Source: Arthrobacter sp. B1I2 (GTDB lineage: Bacteria > Actinomycetota > Actinomycetes > Actinomycetales > Micrococcaceae). Taken from it: 64,000 bases of DNA. The notes beneath the pieces were generated by a model, which saw only the letters and a list, made by a program, of their open reading frames with translations, was not told the DNA's origin and searched no databases. The stretch lies in NCBI RefSeq assembly GCF_030816485.1, contig NZ_JAUSYC010000001.1, positions 1,674,001 to 1,738,000 of the forward strand, given 5' to 3'. The number at the start of each line of letters is the position of its first letter. The first letter of the stretch is position 1. The position numbers and the translations under genes were made by a program. Shown here one piece after another: positions 8,832-17,402 of this stretch.

Positions 8832-8909
8832 CCCCTGGAGTTTTTGGGCAGATACCGGCACTTAAAGGCTATTTTGCCCGCGGTATCTGCCCAAAAACTC
8901 GGGAGGGGT
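8832..8909. terminator. long inverted repeat between convergent cupin and usp genes
   Basis: Arms at 8838-8857 and 8881-8900 are perfect 20-bp reverse complements, with TTTTTGGGCAGATACC in the left arm. An outer CCCCT/AGGGG pair extends the stem, and the 23-nt loop contains ATTTTGCCC. The stem carries T5 and A5 tracts, so it can act as a terminator in both directions. The arm length exceeds an ordinary terminator and resembles a dispersed palindromic element. Confidence 0.65.
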
Positions 8910-9331
8910 CAGTCGTCGTAGGTGTTCGCGATGTATACATCGCACGGCGCATTGTGCGCCACGCTGTTGGCGACGCTGCCCAGGAGCCGGCCGATGCCGC
9001 GCATCCTGCGGTTACCCACCACGATCAGCCGGGCGTCCAGGCGGATAGCTTCCTTGATGAGGGAATCGGCGGGCTTGCCGCGGGCCGCGAAGTGGGTGAC
9101 CTCCACTCCCGGCCGGGACTTGCCCAGATCTTCCGCCACCATCTCCGAACTGTCGGCGTTGGAGATCCTCACCTTGTCCGAGCCCACACCGAAGGTTTCG
9201 GACGTTTCGCTTTCAAAGGCGGTCACCACATGAAGCGAGGCGCCCAGCGACTCCGCCAGGCCCAGGGCTACTTCCGCAGCCTTCCGTGCCGACGGGCTGG
9301 CATCCACACCTACAACCACAACTCCACTCAT
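8909..9331 (-). CDS. universal stress protein (UspA family)
   Basis: A 140-residue single Usp domain. It begins GVVVVGVDASPSARKA (phosphate-loop Asp), and the C-terminal part has GNRRMRGIGRLLGSVANSV, matching the G-2X-G-9X-G(S/N) ATP-binding motif, so this member probably binds ATP. Cytoplasmic; such proteins act in starvation, redox or hypoxia survival. The upstream region contains AGGAGCTGAAAG, giving a good ribosome site for ATG 9331. It is monocistronic and convergent with the cupin gene across the inverted repeat. Confidence 0.92.
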   Translation of the reverse strand: MSGVVVVGVDASPSARKAAEVALGLAESLGASLHVVTAFESETSETFGVGSDKVRISNADSSEMVAEDLGKSRPGVEVTHFAARGKPADSLIKEAIRLDARLIVVGNRRMRGIGRLLGSVANSVAHNAPCDVYIANTYDD

Positions 9332-9419
9332 CTTTCAGCTCCTTCTGCTGGTCCTGGCTTAAACGTTCATCTGCCAGTCTAGGGAGTACCCTCCCGGAGC
9401 CCTCTTCTATCACTCAATT

Positions 9420-10781
9420 TCAGTGGCCCACTCCGGCGAGCCCGGCCGCGCCATGCGCGTACTGGTTGGCCGGCCGTGGCAGGCCGTAGTGCTCCCGCAG
9501 CGTCCGGCCGGTGTAGTCGGTGCGGAACAGGCCGCGCTCCTGCAGGATGGGCACCACCTGATCGACAAAGGTTTCCAGCCCGGACGGGAGCACCGGCGGC
9601 ATGATGTTGAAACCGTCCGCCGCGCCGCCGTCGAACCATTCCTGGATGGCGTCCGCTACCTGGACCGGCGTTCCGGTGAAGGTGCGGTGCCCGCGGCCGC
9701 CGCCTAGGCGGCCGATCAGCTGGCGCACGGTGAGCTTCTCCCGGCGGGCCAGCTGCACGATCAGGGTGTAGCGGCTCTTGGCGCCCTCGATCTCGTCCTC
9801 GCTGGGCAGGTCCGCCGGCAGCTGGCGGTCCAGTGGCAGGTCCTCCGGGTCCACGCGCAGGGTTTTGGCCAGCTGGATCCGGGCGTACTCGGGCTTGATC
9901 AGCCGGTCCAGTTCCCGCTCCAGCTCCAGGGCTTCCTCCACCGTGGCACCGATGACGGGAACGATGCCAGGCAGGATCTTGATGCTCTCAGGGTCCCGGC
10001 CCGCAGCCGCGGTCCGTGCCTTGAGGTCACGGTAGAACTCCTGCGCGTCGGCGAGGGTCTGGTGCGCGGTGAACACGGCGTCCGCGTACCGGGCCGCCAG
10101 GTCCTTGCCGTCCTCGGACGAACCGGCCTGGACGATCAGCGGGTGCCCCTGCGGCGAACGGGGCACGTTGAGTGGGCCGCGGACCTTGAAGTGCTTGCCT
10201 TCGTGGTCAATCACACGGATTTTCCCAGAGTCGCCCCACACACCTTCCGCCTTGTCCGCCAGCACCGCGTCGTCCTGCCAGCTGTCCCACAGCTTCTGCG
10301 CCACCTCGATGAACTCGGCGGCACGTTCGTACCGGACGGCGTGGGCGGGCTGGTCGTCCACACCGAAGTTGCGGGCCGCGTCGGGGCCCGCGGTGGTCAC
10401 CACGTTCCAGCCCGCCCGGCCCCCGCTCGCCCAGTCCACGGAGGCGAAGCGGCGGGCCAGGTTGAACGGTTCGTTGTAGGTGGTGGACGCGGTGGCGATC
10501 AGCCCGATCCGTTCCGTGGCGCCGGCGATCGCCGTGAGAAGCACGGTGGGCTCGAGCTTGCCGGCCGGGCGGCGGCCCACCTCGCCGAACAGGACGGGGG
10601 AGTCGGCGAAGAAAATGGAGTCCAGCTTGCCGCGCTCGGCGGCGCGGGCCAGCTGCTTGTAATGCTCAACATTGGTGCTGGCCTGCGGATCGCTCTCCGG
10701 CAACCGCCACGAGGCTTCGTGGTGGCCGGTGCTCATAAGGAAGGCATTCAGGTGCAGTTGGCGGGGATTTTCAGACGTCAT
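9420..10781 (-). CDS. NtaA/SnaA/DszA-family FMNH2-dependent monooxygenase
   Basis: A 453-residue bacterial luciferase-like flavin monooxygenase. Family marks are HHEASWRLPES near residue 20, FFADSPVL, the long insertion typical of NtaA/DszA enzymes, and SGGRAGWNVVTT. It needs reduced flavin from a separate reductase, which is not encoded nearby. It is the last gene of an ssu-like operon (25 bp after the ATPase), so the most likely job is releasing sulfite from an organosulfur compound such as an alkanesulfonate or sulfone. Nitrilotriacetate-type N-oxidation remains possible. Start ATG 10781 has AAGGAG 7-8 nt upstream; longer in-frame extension would overlap the ATPase gene. Confidence 0.88.
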   Translation of the reverse strand: MTSENPRQLHLNAFLMSTGHHEASWRLPESDPQASTNVEHYKQLARAAERGKLDSIFFADSPVLFGEVGRRPAGKLEPTVLLTAIAGATERIGLIATASTTYNEPFNLARRFASVDWASGGRAGWNVVTTAGPDAARNFGVDDQPAHAVRYERAAEFIEVAQKLWDSWQDDAVLADKAEGVWGDSGKIRVIDHEGKHFKVRGPLNVPRSPQGHPLIVQAGSSEDGKDLAARYADAVFTAHQTLADAQEFYRDLKARTAAAGRDPESIKILPGIVPVIGATVEEALELERELDRLIKPEYARIQLAKTLRVDPEDLPLDRQLPADLPSEDEIEGAKSRYTLIVQLARREKLTVRQLIGRLGGGRGHRTFTGTPVQVADAIQEWFDGGAADGFNIMPPVLPSGLETFVDQVVPILQERGLFRTDYTGRTLREHYGLPRPANQYAHGAAGLAGVGH

Positions 10782-10806
10782 GGCGTGCTCCTTGGAAAGT
10801 TGGAAA

Positions 10807-11598
10807 TTAGTGGCCGACGGCGGCCGGTTCGGTATTGGGCACGGGCTCGACGCCCAGCGCGGTGAGCAGGTCGCGGCGGAGGGCTTCATGCCCGGCGGCA
10901 TCAGCGGAAGAGCGGATGTCCGGCGACACCGGGCGGACGGTGGCGATGCGGCCTTGATCCAGGACCACGATCCGGTCCGACAGCGCGATGGCCTCGTCCA
11001 CATCGTGCGTGACCAGCAGGACGGCGGGGCGGTGCACGGCCACCAGGTCCTGGAGCAGCCCGTGCATCCTGATCCGGGTCAGCGCGTCCAGGGCACCGAA
11101 GGGCTCGTCGGCCAGCAGCAGCTGGGGTTCGCGGACCAGGGAACGGGCCAGCGCCACGCGCTGCTGTTCGCCGCCGGAAAGCTGGTGCGGCCATGCTTTT
11201 TCACGTCCGGCCAGGCCCACTTCGGCCAGGGCCTTGCGGGCCCGGGCGCATGCGTCTTGCTCCTGAACGCCCAGGGTGACATTGCCCAGCGCGGTGTCCC
11301 AGGGCAGGAGCCGCGAGTCCTGGAAGACCACCGAGACGCGGTCCGGGACGCTGATTACGCCGCTGCCCTGGACGTCGTGGTCCAGCCCGGCCAGGGCGCG
11401 CAGCAGGGTGCTTTTGCCGCAGCCGCTGGGGCCCAGCAGCGCAACGAATTCGCCGGGCGCGATGTCCAGGTCCACGCCGTTCAGGACGCCTTTGGGGCCG
11501 AAGCCGCGGATGAGGCCGCGAACGGAGACCGCGGAGCCTGCAGGGGCGCCGGCCGGACGGGTGTCGACGGCGGTCAGCCCGCTAGGGTGCGCTGCCAT
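10807..11598 (-). CDS. ssuB: ABC transporter ATP-binding protein, sulfonate/nitrate/taurine type
   Basis: A 263-residue ATPase. Walker A is GPSGCGKST, the Q-loop [13 protein letters not shown], the signature [14 protein letters not shown], Walker B LLLADEP and the switch VTHD. The Q-loop LLPW is characteristic of the SsuB/TauB/NrtD group, which powers uptake of aliphatic sulfonates, taurine or nitrate. Its start overlaps the permease gene by 25 bp, so translation is coupled. The symbol rests on context: permease, lipoprotein and monooxygenase form one operon. Sulfonate is favoured over nitrate by the DszA-like enzyme. Confidence 0.85.
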   Translation of the reverse strand: MAAHPSGLTAVDTRPAGAPAGSAVSVRGLIRGFGPKGVLNGVDLDIAPGEFVALLGPSGCGKSTLLRALAGLDHDVQGSGVISVPDRVSVVFQDSRLLPWDTALGNVTLGVQEQDACARARKALAEVGLAGREKAWPHQLSGGEQQRVALARSLVREPQLLLADEPFGALDALTRIRMHGLLQDLVAVHRPAVLLVTHDVDEAIALSDRIVVLDQGRIATVRPVSPDIRSSADAAGHEALRRDLLTALGVEPVPNTEPAAVGH

Positions 11599-12428
11599 GA
11601 GAGGGCCTTTCGTTCGATGAAGCGGACAATGCCGTCGGAGAGGAGGCCCAGGATGCCGTAGACGGCCAGGCCCAGGACGATGATGTTGGTTTGGCCATAG
11701 GTGCGGGCGAGCTCCATCATGTAGCCGATGCCGCTGGTGGCGTTGATCTGCTCCACCACCACCAGGGACACCCAGGCGCCGGTGACCGCGAAGCGCAGTC
11801 CCAGGAAGAAGCCGGGCAGGGCGCCGGGGAGGACCACCTTGCGGATGAAGCCGGCCCGGGTCAGGCCCACGGTCTGGGCCAGTTCAACGAAGTGCAGGTC
11901 GATCCCTCGCAGCCCCGCGTGCGTCTGCAGGTAGACCGGGACAAAGACGCCCAGGGTGATGGTGAGGACCTTCATGGTCTCGTCAATGCCGAACCACAGG
12001 ATCAGCAGCGGAATCAGGGCCAGGCCCGGGATGGCGCGCTTGATCTGCACAGGCCCGTCAATGAGGGCCTCGCCCGCCCGGCTCAGACCGGACAGGAGCG
12101 CCAGCGCCGCGCCCACCAGGATGCCGAAGAACAGCCCAAGGCTTGCGCGCTGGGCGGAAACGGCAAGGTTCTCCTGGAGCCGGCCGTCGGCGATCAGTTC
12201 ACCGGCGGTGGCCACCACGGTCCAGGGTTCGGACAGGATCCGTGGGTCCAGGAGCCCTGTTGCGGAAGAGACCGTCCACAGCAGCAGCAAAGCCGACGGG
12301 CCCACCCAGGCGAGCCGCCGCCGTCGTCCCGGCCCCAGCCTCCTGCCCGTGGGCCGCACGTCCTCCCGGACGGCAAGCGCAGGATCCTGGTGTGGCGCCG
12401 CCAGGGGACGGTCCAGTACCGCGCTCAT
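11574..12428 (-). CDS. ssuC: ABC transporter permease, sulfonate type
   Basis: A 284-residue inner-membrane permease of the BPD_transp_1 type with about six hydrophobic helices. The coupling segment is visible as AGLRGIDLHFVELAQTVGLT (residues about 170-190), contacting the ATPase. The N-terminal 40 residues are polar and Arg/Pro-rich (RPTGRRLGPGRRRR), longer than in E. coli SsuC. It overlaps the binding-protein gene by 4 bp and the ATPase gene by 25 bp, the compact order A-C-B-monooxygenase. Substrate class follows the operon assignment. Confidence 0.85.
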   Translation of the reverse strand: MSAVLDRPLAAPHQDPALAVREDVRPTGRRLGPGRRRRLAWVGPSALLLLWTVSSATGLLDPRILSEPWTVVATAGELIADGRLQENLAVSAQRASLGLFFGILVGAALALLSGLSRAGEALIDGPVQIKRAIPGLALIPLLILWFGIDETMKVLTITLGVFVPVYLQTHAGLRGIDLHFVELAQTVGLTRAGFIRKVVLPGALPGFFLGLRFAVTGAWVSLVVVEQINATSGIGYMMELARTYGQTNIIVLGLAVYGILGLLSDGIVRFIERKALSWQRTLAG

Positions 12429-13543
12429 GCTGCGCCCGCCTTTCGGGCGGAAGCGAAAGCGGTGCCTGCGATGGCCTCAAACCGGGTGTCGTACAGGTCC
12501 GCTGCCTTCAACTGAGGCTTCTTCTGCTCGCGGGCCAGGAGGTCGATGGTTTCCTGGTGCCGGGCGATCGCCTCGGTCCAGGCAGTGGGCAGGTCGCGCT
12601 TGCCCGTGGCATCGATCAGGTACTGGCCATCCTCGCGGGACAGGCCCTGGTCCTTGACGTAGTAGCCCTCCCGCCACTCGGCGGGATGGTCCTCGATCCA
12701 GCGCTGGGCCTTGCCCCAGACCTCGACGTACTTGGCAAGGGCGGCGGCTTTCGCGGGATCGGCGAGGACTTTGGCGGGGGAGTAGAGGAGGCTGGGATCG
12801 TCCCGGAGCCCGTGGCGGATGGTGGTGGCGCCGTCGGCCTTGTACTTGGCCAGGTACCGCTTGATCTGCACGCCGCCCAGCGGAGCGGCGTCCACCTGCC
12901 TGCTGGCCAGCGCCGTGGCGTAGGCGTCCCCGGTGCTGGGCAGCTCCACGAGTTTGACGTCCTCCTGCTTGAGTCCGGCCTTGTCCAGGATCCGCAGGAC
13001 CAGGGCGCCCTGTGCCTGGCCCGGGCTGTAGGCCACCTTCTTGCCGCGCAGCTCCTCGAGCCGGCTGATGCCCGCCCCAGGGGCGACGCCGAGCTCGTAG
13101 ATGGGATGGTTCACGGCGTCCTGCCGGTAGCCGGCCGCGACGATGCGGACATCCAGTCCGGTCCAGGTGGCGTGAATGGGCGGAATGTCCGCCACAGAGC
13201 CCACGTCCAGGGCGTTGGCGCGGAAAGCCTCGGTGGTCTGCGGGCCGCCGGAAATGTTGGCGAACTCCACCGTGAAGCCGTCCAGGTCCTTGGCCAGGCC
13301 GGACAGTTCCAGCGCAACCTTGATGCTGGGATCGCCCACCTTGATGGTGGTTCCGGCAGGAACCGACGCAGCCAGTGGTTCCAGGGCGCCCTGACTGATG
13401 CGCCCGCCGCCTGCGGTGGCGCTACCACCGCAGGCAGACAGCAGTCCGACGGCGGGAATCGCCAGGAGTGCGCCCAGGGCACGGCGGCGGGAGAAGGTCG
13501 AGCTGCCGGGGCTGGAGTGGGGCGGGGATGCTGGGAAGGACAT
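12425..13543 (-). CDS. ssuA: sulfonate ABC transporter substrate-binding lipoprotein
   Basis: A 372-residue exported protein. The signal carries an Arg-Arg pair (SRRRALGALLAIPAVGLLSA) and a lipobox-like LLSACGG, so it is a lipoprotein, possibly Tat-exported. The mature part is an SsuA/TauA/NMT1-like periplasmic-binding fold: GDPSIKVALE near the start, PIYELGVAPG and a C-terminal TAWTEAIARHQETIDLL. It captures the substrate outside the membrane and delivers it to the permease. Ribosome site GAAAGGAACACC precedes ATG 13543. It is the first gene of the operon, so the promoter lies in 13544-13897. Confidence 0.85.
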   Translation of the reverse strand: MSFPASPPHSSPGSSTFSRRRALGALLAIPAVGLLSACGGSATAGGGRISQGALEPLAASVPAGTTIKVGDPSIKVALELSGLAKDLDGFTVEFANISGGPQTTEAFRANALDVGSVADIPPIHATWTGLDVRIVAAGYRQDAVNHPIYELGVAPGAGISRLEELRGKKVAYSPGQAQGALVLRILDKAGLKQEDVKLVELPSTGDAYATALASRQVDAAPLGGVQIKRYLAKYKADGATTIRHGLRDDPSLLYSPAKVLADPAKAAALAKYVEVWGKAQRWIEDHPAEWREGYYVKDQGLSREDGQYLIDATGKRDLPTAWTEAIARHQETIDLLAREQKKPQLKAADLYDTRFEAIAGTAFASARKAGAA

Positions 13544-13897
13544 GGTGTTCCTTTCAGGGAAGATTCCGGGTACGACGGCACCCGGGCGGTGTGCCCGGGC
13601 GGGCGTGGGAGGTGGATGGGACCGCCTGCGAGGCGGCGTGCGCGTGCTTCTGGCTGGTGCGCCTTGGCTGGGTGCTTGGGGTGGTGCATACGGCGTGGCC
13701 GGTGCCGTGCAATCACCTAAGCACGGTCCGCAGGGCGTTGGCCAGCATCACGAAACGGACGCTAAACGCTAGGAAACGGCGCTACTTATGACGCCATCCG
13801 GAGGACAAACGCGGACAAACGGGGCAACCCGGCGACATGATCCGCAATGCGGATTAATGTGACTGGACCGCCTTCGCCATGCGAGCCACTGAACGTT
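13544..13897. other. intergenic region upstream of the sulfonate operon
   Basis: These 354 bp separate the ssuA start from the end of the Lrp-type gene. The promoter of the sulfonate operon should be here. At 13803-13822 two adjacent 10-bp direct repeats (GGACAAACGC and GGACAAACGG) occur in a stretch that also holds two GAAACGG copies, a possible regulator site. Open frames across this stretch show no recognisable protein. I see no convincing small gene. Confidence 0.5.
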
Positions 13898-14902
13898 CTA
13901 ACGCCGCAGCAGCCCTTCAACCTGGTCGCCGATGAATGCGCCGTCCCGGTCCATCCAGTAGCGGCGCCTAACGTTCAGCGCCACACTTGTGTCCATGGTC
14001 TGGATGCCGGGCAGCGCGCCGATGTCTTCGGTGATGAAATCCGCCAGGCTCCGGGGATCGCGGAAGACTCCGTGAAAGACCACCGGCGCCTGCCCGGTGA
14101 CCATCGAGATCATGCGGGCAGACTCGAGGCCGCTGAGCTGATCCAGCACGTCCGCAATTGATTTGGGTTTGACCTGCAGGGAGACCACGGCGGCGAGGGG
14201 AAAGCCGACGGCGCAGGGCTCCACCTCAACGCGCGGCGAAATCGACCCTGTACCCAGGAGCATCTGGATGGCCCGGTAGGCGGAGGAACTGCTGACATTC
14301 AGGGTGCGCGCCACTTCCGCGGCAGATGCACGTGCGTTGCGTCCCAGCTCACACATCGTGCCGAATTCCAGATCCGATAGTTCGTCCATTGATGCCAGGG
14401 CAGGCTGGTTAGCGGGAACCTCGTGGGCTGCCAGCGCGTCCTTCTGCTCATCCGTCAATCGCTGGAACCGCCAGTTCTGGCCTACCCGGCGGGAGTCCAG
14501 GACCAGCCGCGTTTCGATCGACCTGATGCCCGGCAATGACGGAATCCGATTGCTGATGAGGTCATTGATATCTGATCCGAGCAGGGGAAACAGGTCTGCA
14601 TAGACATCTCCGGTGCCGGAAGTGGTCATGACGAACTGGATCTCGGGGAAGGCTTTGAGCTTTTCTGCCACTTCTGCTGCGCGCCCCGGCTCACAGCAGA
14701 TCCAGAGCTGATGGGGGTTTCCGGAGAGAACCAACGGCCACGCAAATCTGCCGATCACCTTCATGAGCCGCTCATTCTGAAGCCTGTTGAGCCTACGGGT
14801 AATGGTGCTGGTGGGTACTCCCAGGATTTCGCCCAGGGCATTCGCCGGGACACGGGGCGCCACCTGGAGGGCAGCAATGATGTCCAGGTCCGTGTCATCC
14901 AT
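13898..14902 (-). CDS. double-domain Lrp/AsnC-family regulator
   Basis: A 334-residue regulator made of two Lrp/AsnC units in tandem, about twice the usual 150-165 residues. The first helix-turn-helix is near residues 5-50 (ALGEILGVPTSTITRRLNRL), followed by a RAM-like domain. The second lies near residues 170-220 (AAEVARTLNVSSSSAYRAIQ), again with an alpha-beta effector domain. Such regulators sense amino acids or related small molecules. It is divergent from the six-gene operon at 15172-21516 across 269 bp, so it is the likely local regulator, with the pathway substrate or an intermediate as effector. Confidence 0.88.
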   Translation of the reverse strand: MDDTDLDIIAALQVAPRVPANALGEILGVPTSTITRRLNRLQNERLMKVIGRFAWPLVLSGNPHQLWICCEPGRAAEVAEKLKAFPEIQFVMTTSGTGDVYADLFPLLGSDINDLISNRIPSLPGIRSIETRLVLDSRRVGQNWRFQRLTDEQKDALAAHEVPANQPALASMDELSDLEFGTMCELGRNARASAAEVARTLNVSSSSAYRAIQMLLGTGSISPRVEVEPCAVGFPLAAVVSLQVKPKSIADVLDQLSGLESARMISMVTGQAPVVFHGVFRDPRSLADFITEDIGALPGIQTMDTSVALNVRRRYWMDRDGAFIGDQVEGLLRR

Positions 14903-15171
14903 GAGTGGAATGGTGAGCCTCCGCCGTTGTGTTGGTCCCGTTGTACTACGTCAAGACTACCCGTCAGCGCCGATCTGGAACAAAGAAAAAACCATCTGCT
15001 GGGCTTTTTTTGAACGATTTTCCCATCGGCCCTTGTTCTTCCCTTTGATTTCCTCTAGCTTGGTATATGAGAGCTGGATCACTTTCCAAAAATTCCCATG
15101 CCAAAGACTGAATCGGCCCCTTTTCGCGGTAGCCGGACCGTCAGCACCTAAGAAATGAAAAGGAGCACACT
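14903..15171. promoter_or_regulatory. divergent promoter region, Lrp regulator / hydrolase operon
   Basis: This 269-bp region is noticeably more A/T-rich than its surroundings, especially 14985-15110 (GAACAAAGAAAAAACC, GGTATATGAGAG, CCAAAAATTCCC), as expected for an Lrp-family target. The operon start at GTG 15172 is preceded by AAAAGGAGCACACT. I could not define a single operator. Confidence 0.55.
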
Positions 15172-16092
15172 GTGAACAACGCCCCGTCGTGGCAATGGCC
15201 CGAACAGGAGTGGCGAGCGCACGTGAACAAGGTCCGTGCCGGCCAGTCCCTTGTCCACCCGGACCCGGCCCTGCGCTGGAAGGGCGGTGCCGCAGCGGCC
15301 GTCCTGTTGTCCTTCGACTCCGACCATGAGACTCCGTCACTGCGTGACGGCGAGACCTCACCGGGGCGGATGGCGCAGGGGGAGTACGGAGCACGGGCGG
15401 GAGTACCGCGGATCCTGGAACTCCTCCGCCGCTACGAGGCTCCCGCGTCCTTCTATATCCCCGCAGTATGCGCGCTTCTCCGTCCCGATGAAGTACCCAC
15501 CTATGTGGAACAGGGGCACGAAGTGGCCGTGCATGGGTGGATCCACGAACGGAACACCCTGCTGAGCCATGAGCAGGAACTGGATTTGCTTGGGCGGGCA
15601 ACGGACGTGCTGGAGCGCCAGGCCGGAACCCGCCCGGTTGGCATCAGGACCCCATCCTGGGACTTCTCCGCGTCCACCCTCGATGTCATCCGTGAGCTTG
15701 GGTTCCTTTACGACTCATCGCTCATGGCGGACGACGAACCCTATGAACTGCTCGCTGACGGTACGCCTACCGGGATTGTGGAGATCCCGGTGGAATGGAT
15801 CCGGGATGACGCGCCCTACCTGATGATGGACCGCTTCACCGGCCTTCGTCCCTACATGCCGCCCCGCCAGCTCCTCCAGATCTGGAAGGACGAGTTCGAC
15901 GCAGCCTATGCCGAGGGCGGAGTCTTCCAGCTCACCATGCACCCGCACATCATCGGCCACCGTTCACGGCTGATGGTCCTGGCGGAGCTCATGGACCACA
16001 TCCGATCCCACAACGACGTGTGGATCACCACCCACGCAGAACTGGCAACCCACGTTGCCTCCCGACTCACAACGAGGACGTCTGTCTCATGA
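15172..16092 (+). CDS. polysaccharide-deacetylase-family metal hydrolase (PuuE/cyclic-imidase-like)
   Basis: A 306-residue cytoplasmic enzyme with no signal peptide. Motif 1 of the NodB fold is LLSFDSDHET (Asp pair) and motif 2 is AVHGWIHE (two metal-binding His), and IRTPSWDFS matches motif 3 of the PuuE/allantoinase-like branch. Cytoplasmic members of this branch hydrolyse cyclic amides or imides rather than polysaccharides, and an enzyme in a catabolic operon fits that. It is the first gene of the operon, starts at GTG with AAAAGGAG upstream, and its stop overlaps the transporter gene by 4 bp (ATGA). A homologous C-terminus begins the window. The exact substrate is unknown. Confidence 0.8.
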   Translation: MNNAPSWQWPEQEWRAHVNKVRAGQSLVHPDPALRWKGGAAAAVLLSFDSDHETPSLRDGETSPGRMAQGEYGARAGVPRILELLRRYEAPASFYIPAVCALLRPDEVPTYVEQGHEVAVHGWIHERNTLLSHEQELDLLGRATDVLERQAGTRPVGIRTPSWDFSASTLDVIRELGFLYDSSLMADDEPYELLADGTPTGIVEIPVEWIRDDAPYLMMDRFTGLRPYMPPRQLLQIWKDEFDAAYAEGGVFQLTMHPHIIGHRSRLMVLAELMDHIRSHNDVWITTHAELATHVASRLTTRTSVS

Positions 16093-17402
16093 CACAACAA
16101 CTGAACGTGGCCGGAGTCCACGAAACCAAACTTTCCCCTCAGGGACGCAAAGCGATCGTCGCGGGGAGCATCGGCAACGCCGTTGAATGGGTGGACTGGG
16201 CCGTCTACACCACCTTTTCGTCGATTTTTGCCCATCATTTCTTTCCCAAGGGCGATCCCATCGCTGCCCTCCTGGCGACGCTCGCCATCTTCGCAGTGGG
16301 ATTCGTCATGCGGCCCGTTGGTGCGGCGCTCATGGGCGCATATGCAGACCGGCACGGACGGAAGAAAGGCCTGGTCCTGACCATTGGCCTGATGGCCGGA
16401 GCCACTGCGTTGATCGGTCTCGCGCCCACGTATGAAGCCGTGGGGCTCCTCTCGCCGGTCGTCCTCGTGGTGGCCCGCATGGTCCAGGGCTTCGCAGCGG
16501 GAGGCGAGTTCGGTTCCTCCTCGGCATTCCTGGTCGAATCCGCCGCGCCCCGCCGCCGCGCCTTCGCTGGCTCCTGGCAGCAGGTGTCAGTCGGAGCCGG
16601 AGTTCTGCTCGCCTCCGGCATGGGGGCGATCATCACCAGCACGCTGTCCAAGGACGCCTTGGACAACTGGGGATGGCGGCTGGCGTTCATCGTAGCTGCA
16701 CTTTTGGGCCTGGTGGGCCTGTGGCTGCGCTCCTCTGTCGAGGAAACGGAGTCGTTCGTCAACGCGAAGAACCTCTCAGAAACGGCTGGTGAAAAGCGCC
16801 GCAACGCCGTATTCACCATGTTCGTGAAGCATCCTGCGGCCACGCTGCGGGTATTCGGCGTCACGATTGCCGGCACACTGCTCTACTACATGTGGGTCTC
16901 CTACATGCCTACCTATGCGGCCGTGGCGACCGGAATCCCCCTGAGCCAGGCCCTGCTCGCGAACTTCATCGCTGTTGGCCTGTTCCTTGTCCTCCTGCCG
17001 TTCGCCGGACTCCTCTCGGACAAGATCGGCCGCAAACCTACGATGACCGCTTTCGCAGGTGGCTTCCTGCTCTTTTCCTGGCCTGCCTTCGCCCTGCTCA
17101 ACGGCAACTTCTGGATGCTGTTGCTCATTGAAGTCATCGGTATCGTCCTGCTCCTGGGCTATTCGGCAAACTGCGCCGTGATCATGGCCGAGCAGTTCCC
17201 GGCTGAAGTGCGGGCAACCGGGATCGGGCTGCCCTATGCGCTCGCCGTGGCAATATTTGGCGGAACTGCGCCGTACATCACCACCTGGATGAACACCAGC
17301 GGATTCGGCGGGTTCGTATGGCTCTACTGTGCAGTGGCGGCCGCCATCGGTGTGACGGTGTACATGACCATGCCGGAGACCAAAGGCAAGGTCCTCGATT
17401 GA
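16089..17402 (+). CDS. MHS-family MFS transporter (metabolite:H+ symporter)
   Basis: A 437-residue, 12-helix importer. The MHS group is indicated by GNAVEWVDWAVYTTFSSIFA in TM1, GRKKGLVLTIGLM after TM2, and MVQGFAAGGEFGSSSAFLVE in TM4. Relatives KgtP, ShiA and ProP import organic acids, shikimate or osmolytes with protons. Here it should import the starting compound of the pathway. The ATG overlaps the upstream stop (ATGA), and the stop overlaps the next gene (TTGA), so translation of the operon is coupled. Confidence 0.9.
   Translation: MTQQLNVAGVHETKLSPQGRKAIVAGSIGNAVEWVDWAVYTTFSSIFAHHFFPKGDPIAALLATLAIFAVGFVMRPVGAALMGAYADRHGRKKGLVLTIGLMAGATALIGLAPTYEAVGLLSPVVLVVARMVQGFAAGGEFGSSSAFLVESAAPRRRAFAGSWQQVSVGAGVLLASGMGAIITSTLSKDALDNWGWRLAFIVAALLGLVGLWLRSSVEETESFVNAKNLSETAGEKRRNAVFTMFVKHPAATLRVFGVTIAGTLLYYMWVSYMPTYAAVATGIPLSQALLANFIAVGLFLVLLPFAGLLSDKIGRKPTMTAFAGGFLLFSWPAFALLNGNFWMLLLIEVIGIVLLLGYSANCAVIMAEQFPAEVRATGIGLPYALAVAIFGGTAPYITTWMNTSGFGGFVWLYCAVAAAIGVTVYMTMPETKGKVLD

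Noticed and set aside
13544..13716. Possible leader peptide upstream of ssuA on the minus strand
   Set aside because: A GTG-started frame reads with many Arg, His and Pro but shows no Cys-rich tract or coupling to ssuA, and no ribosome site supports it.
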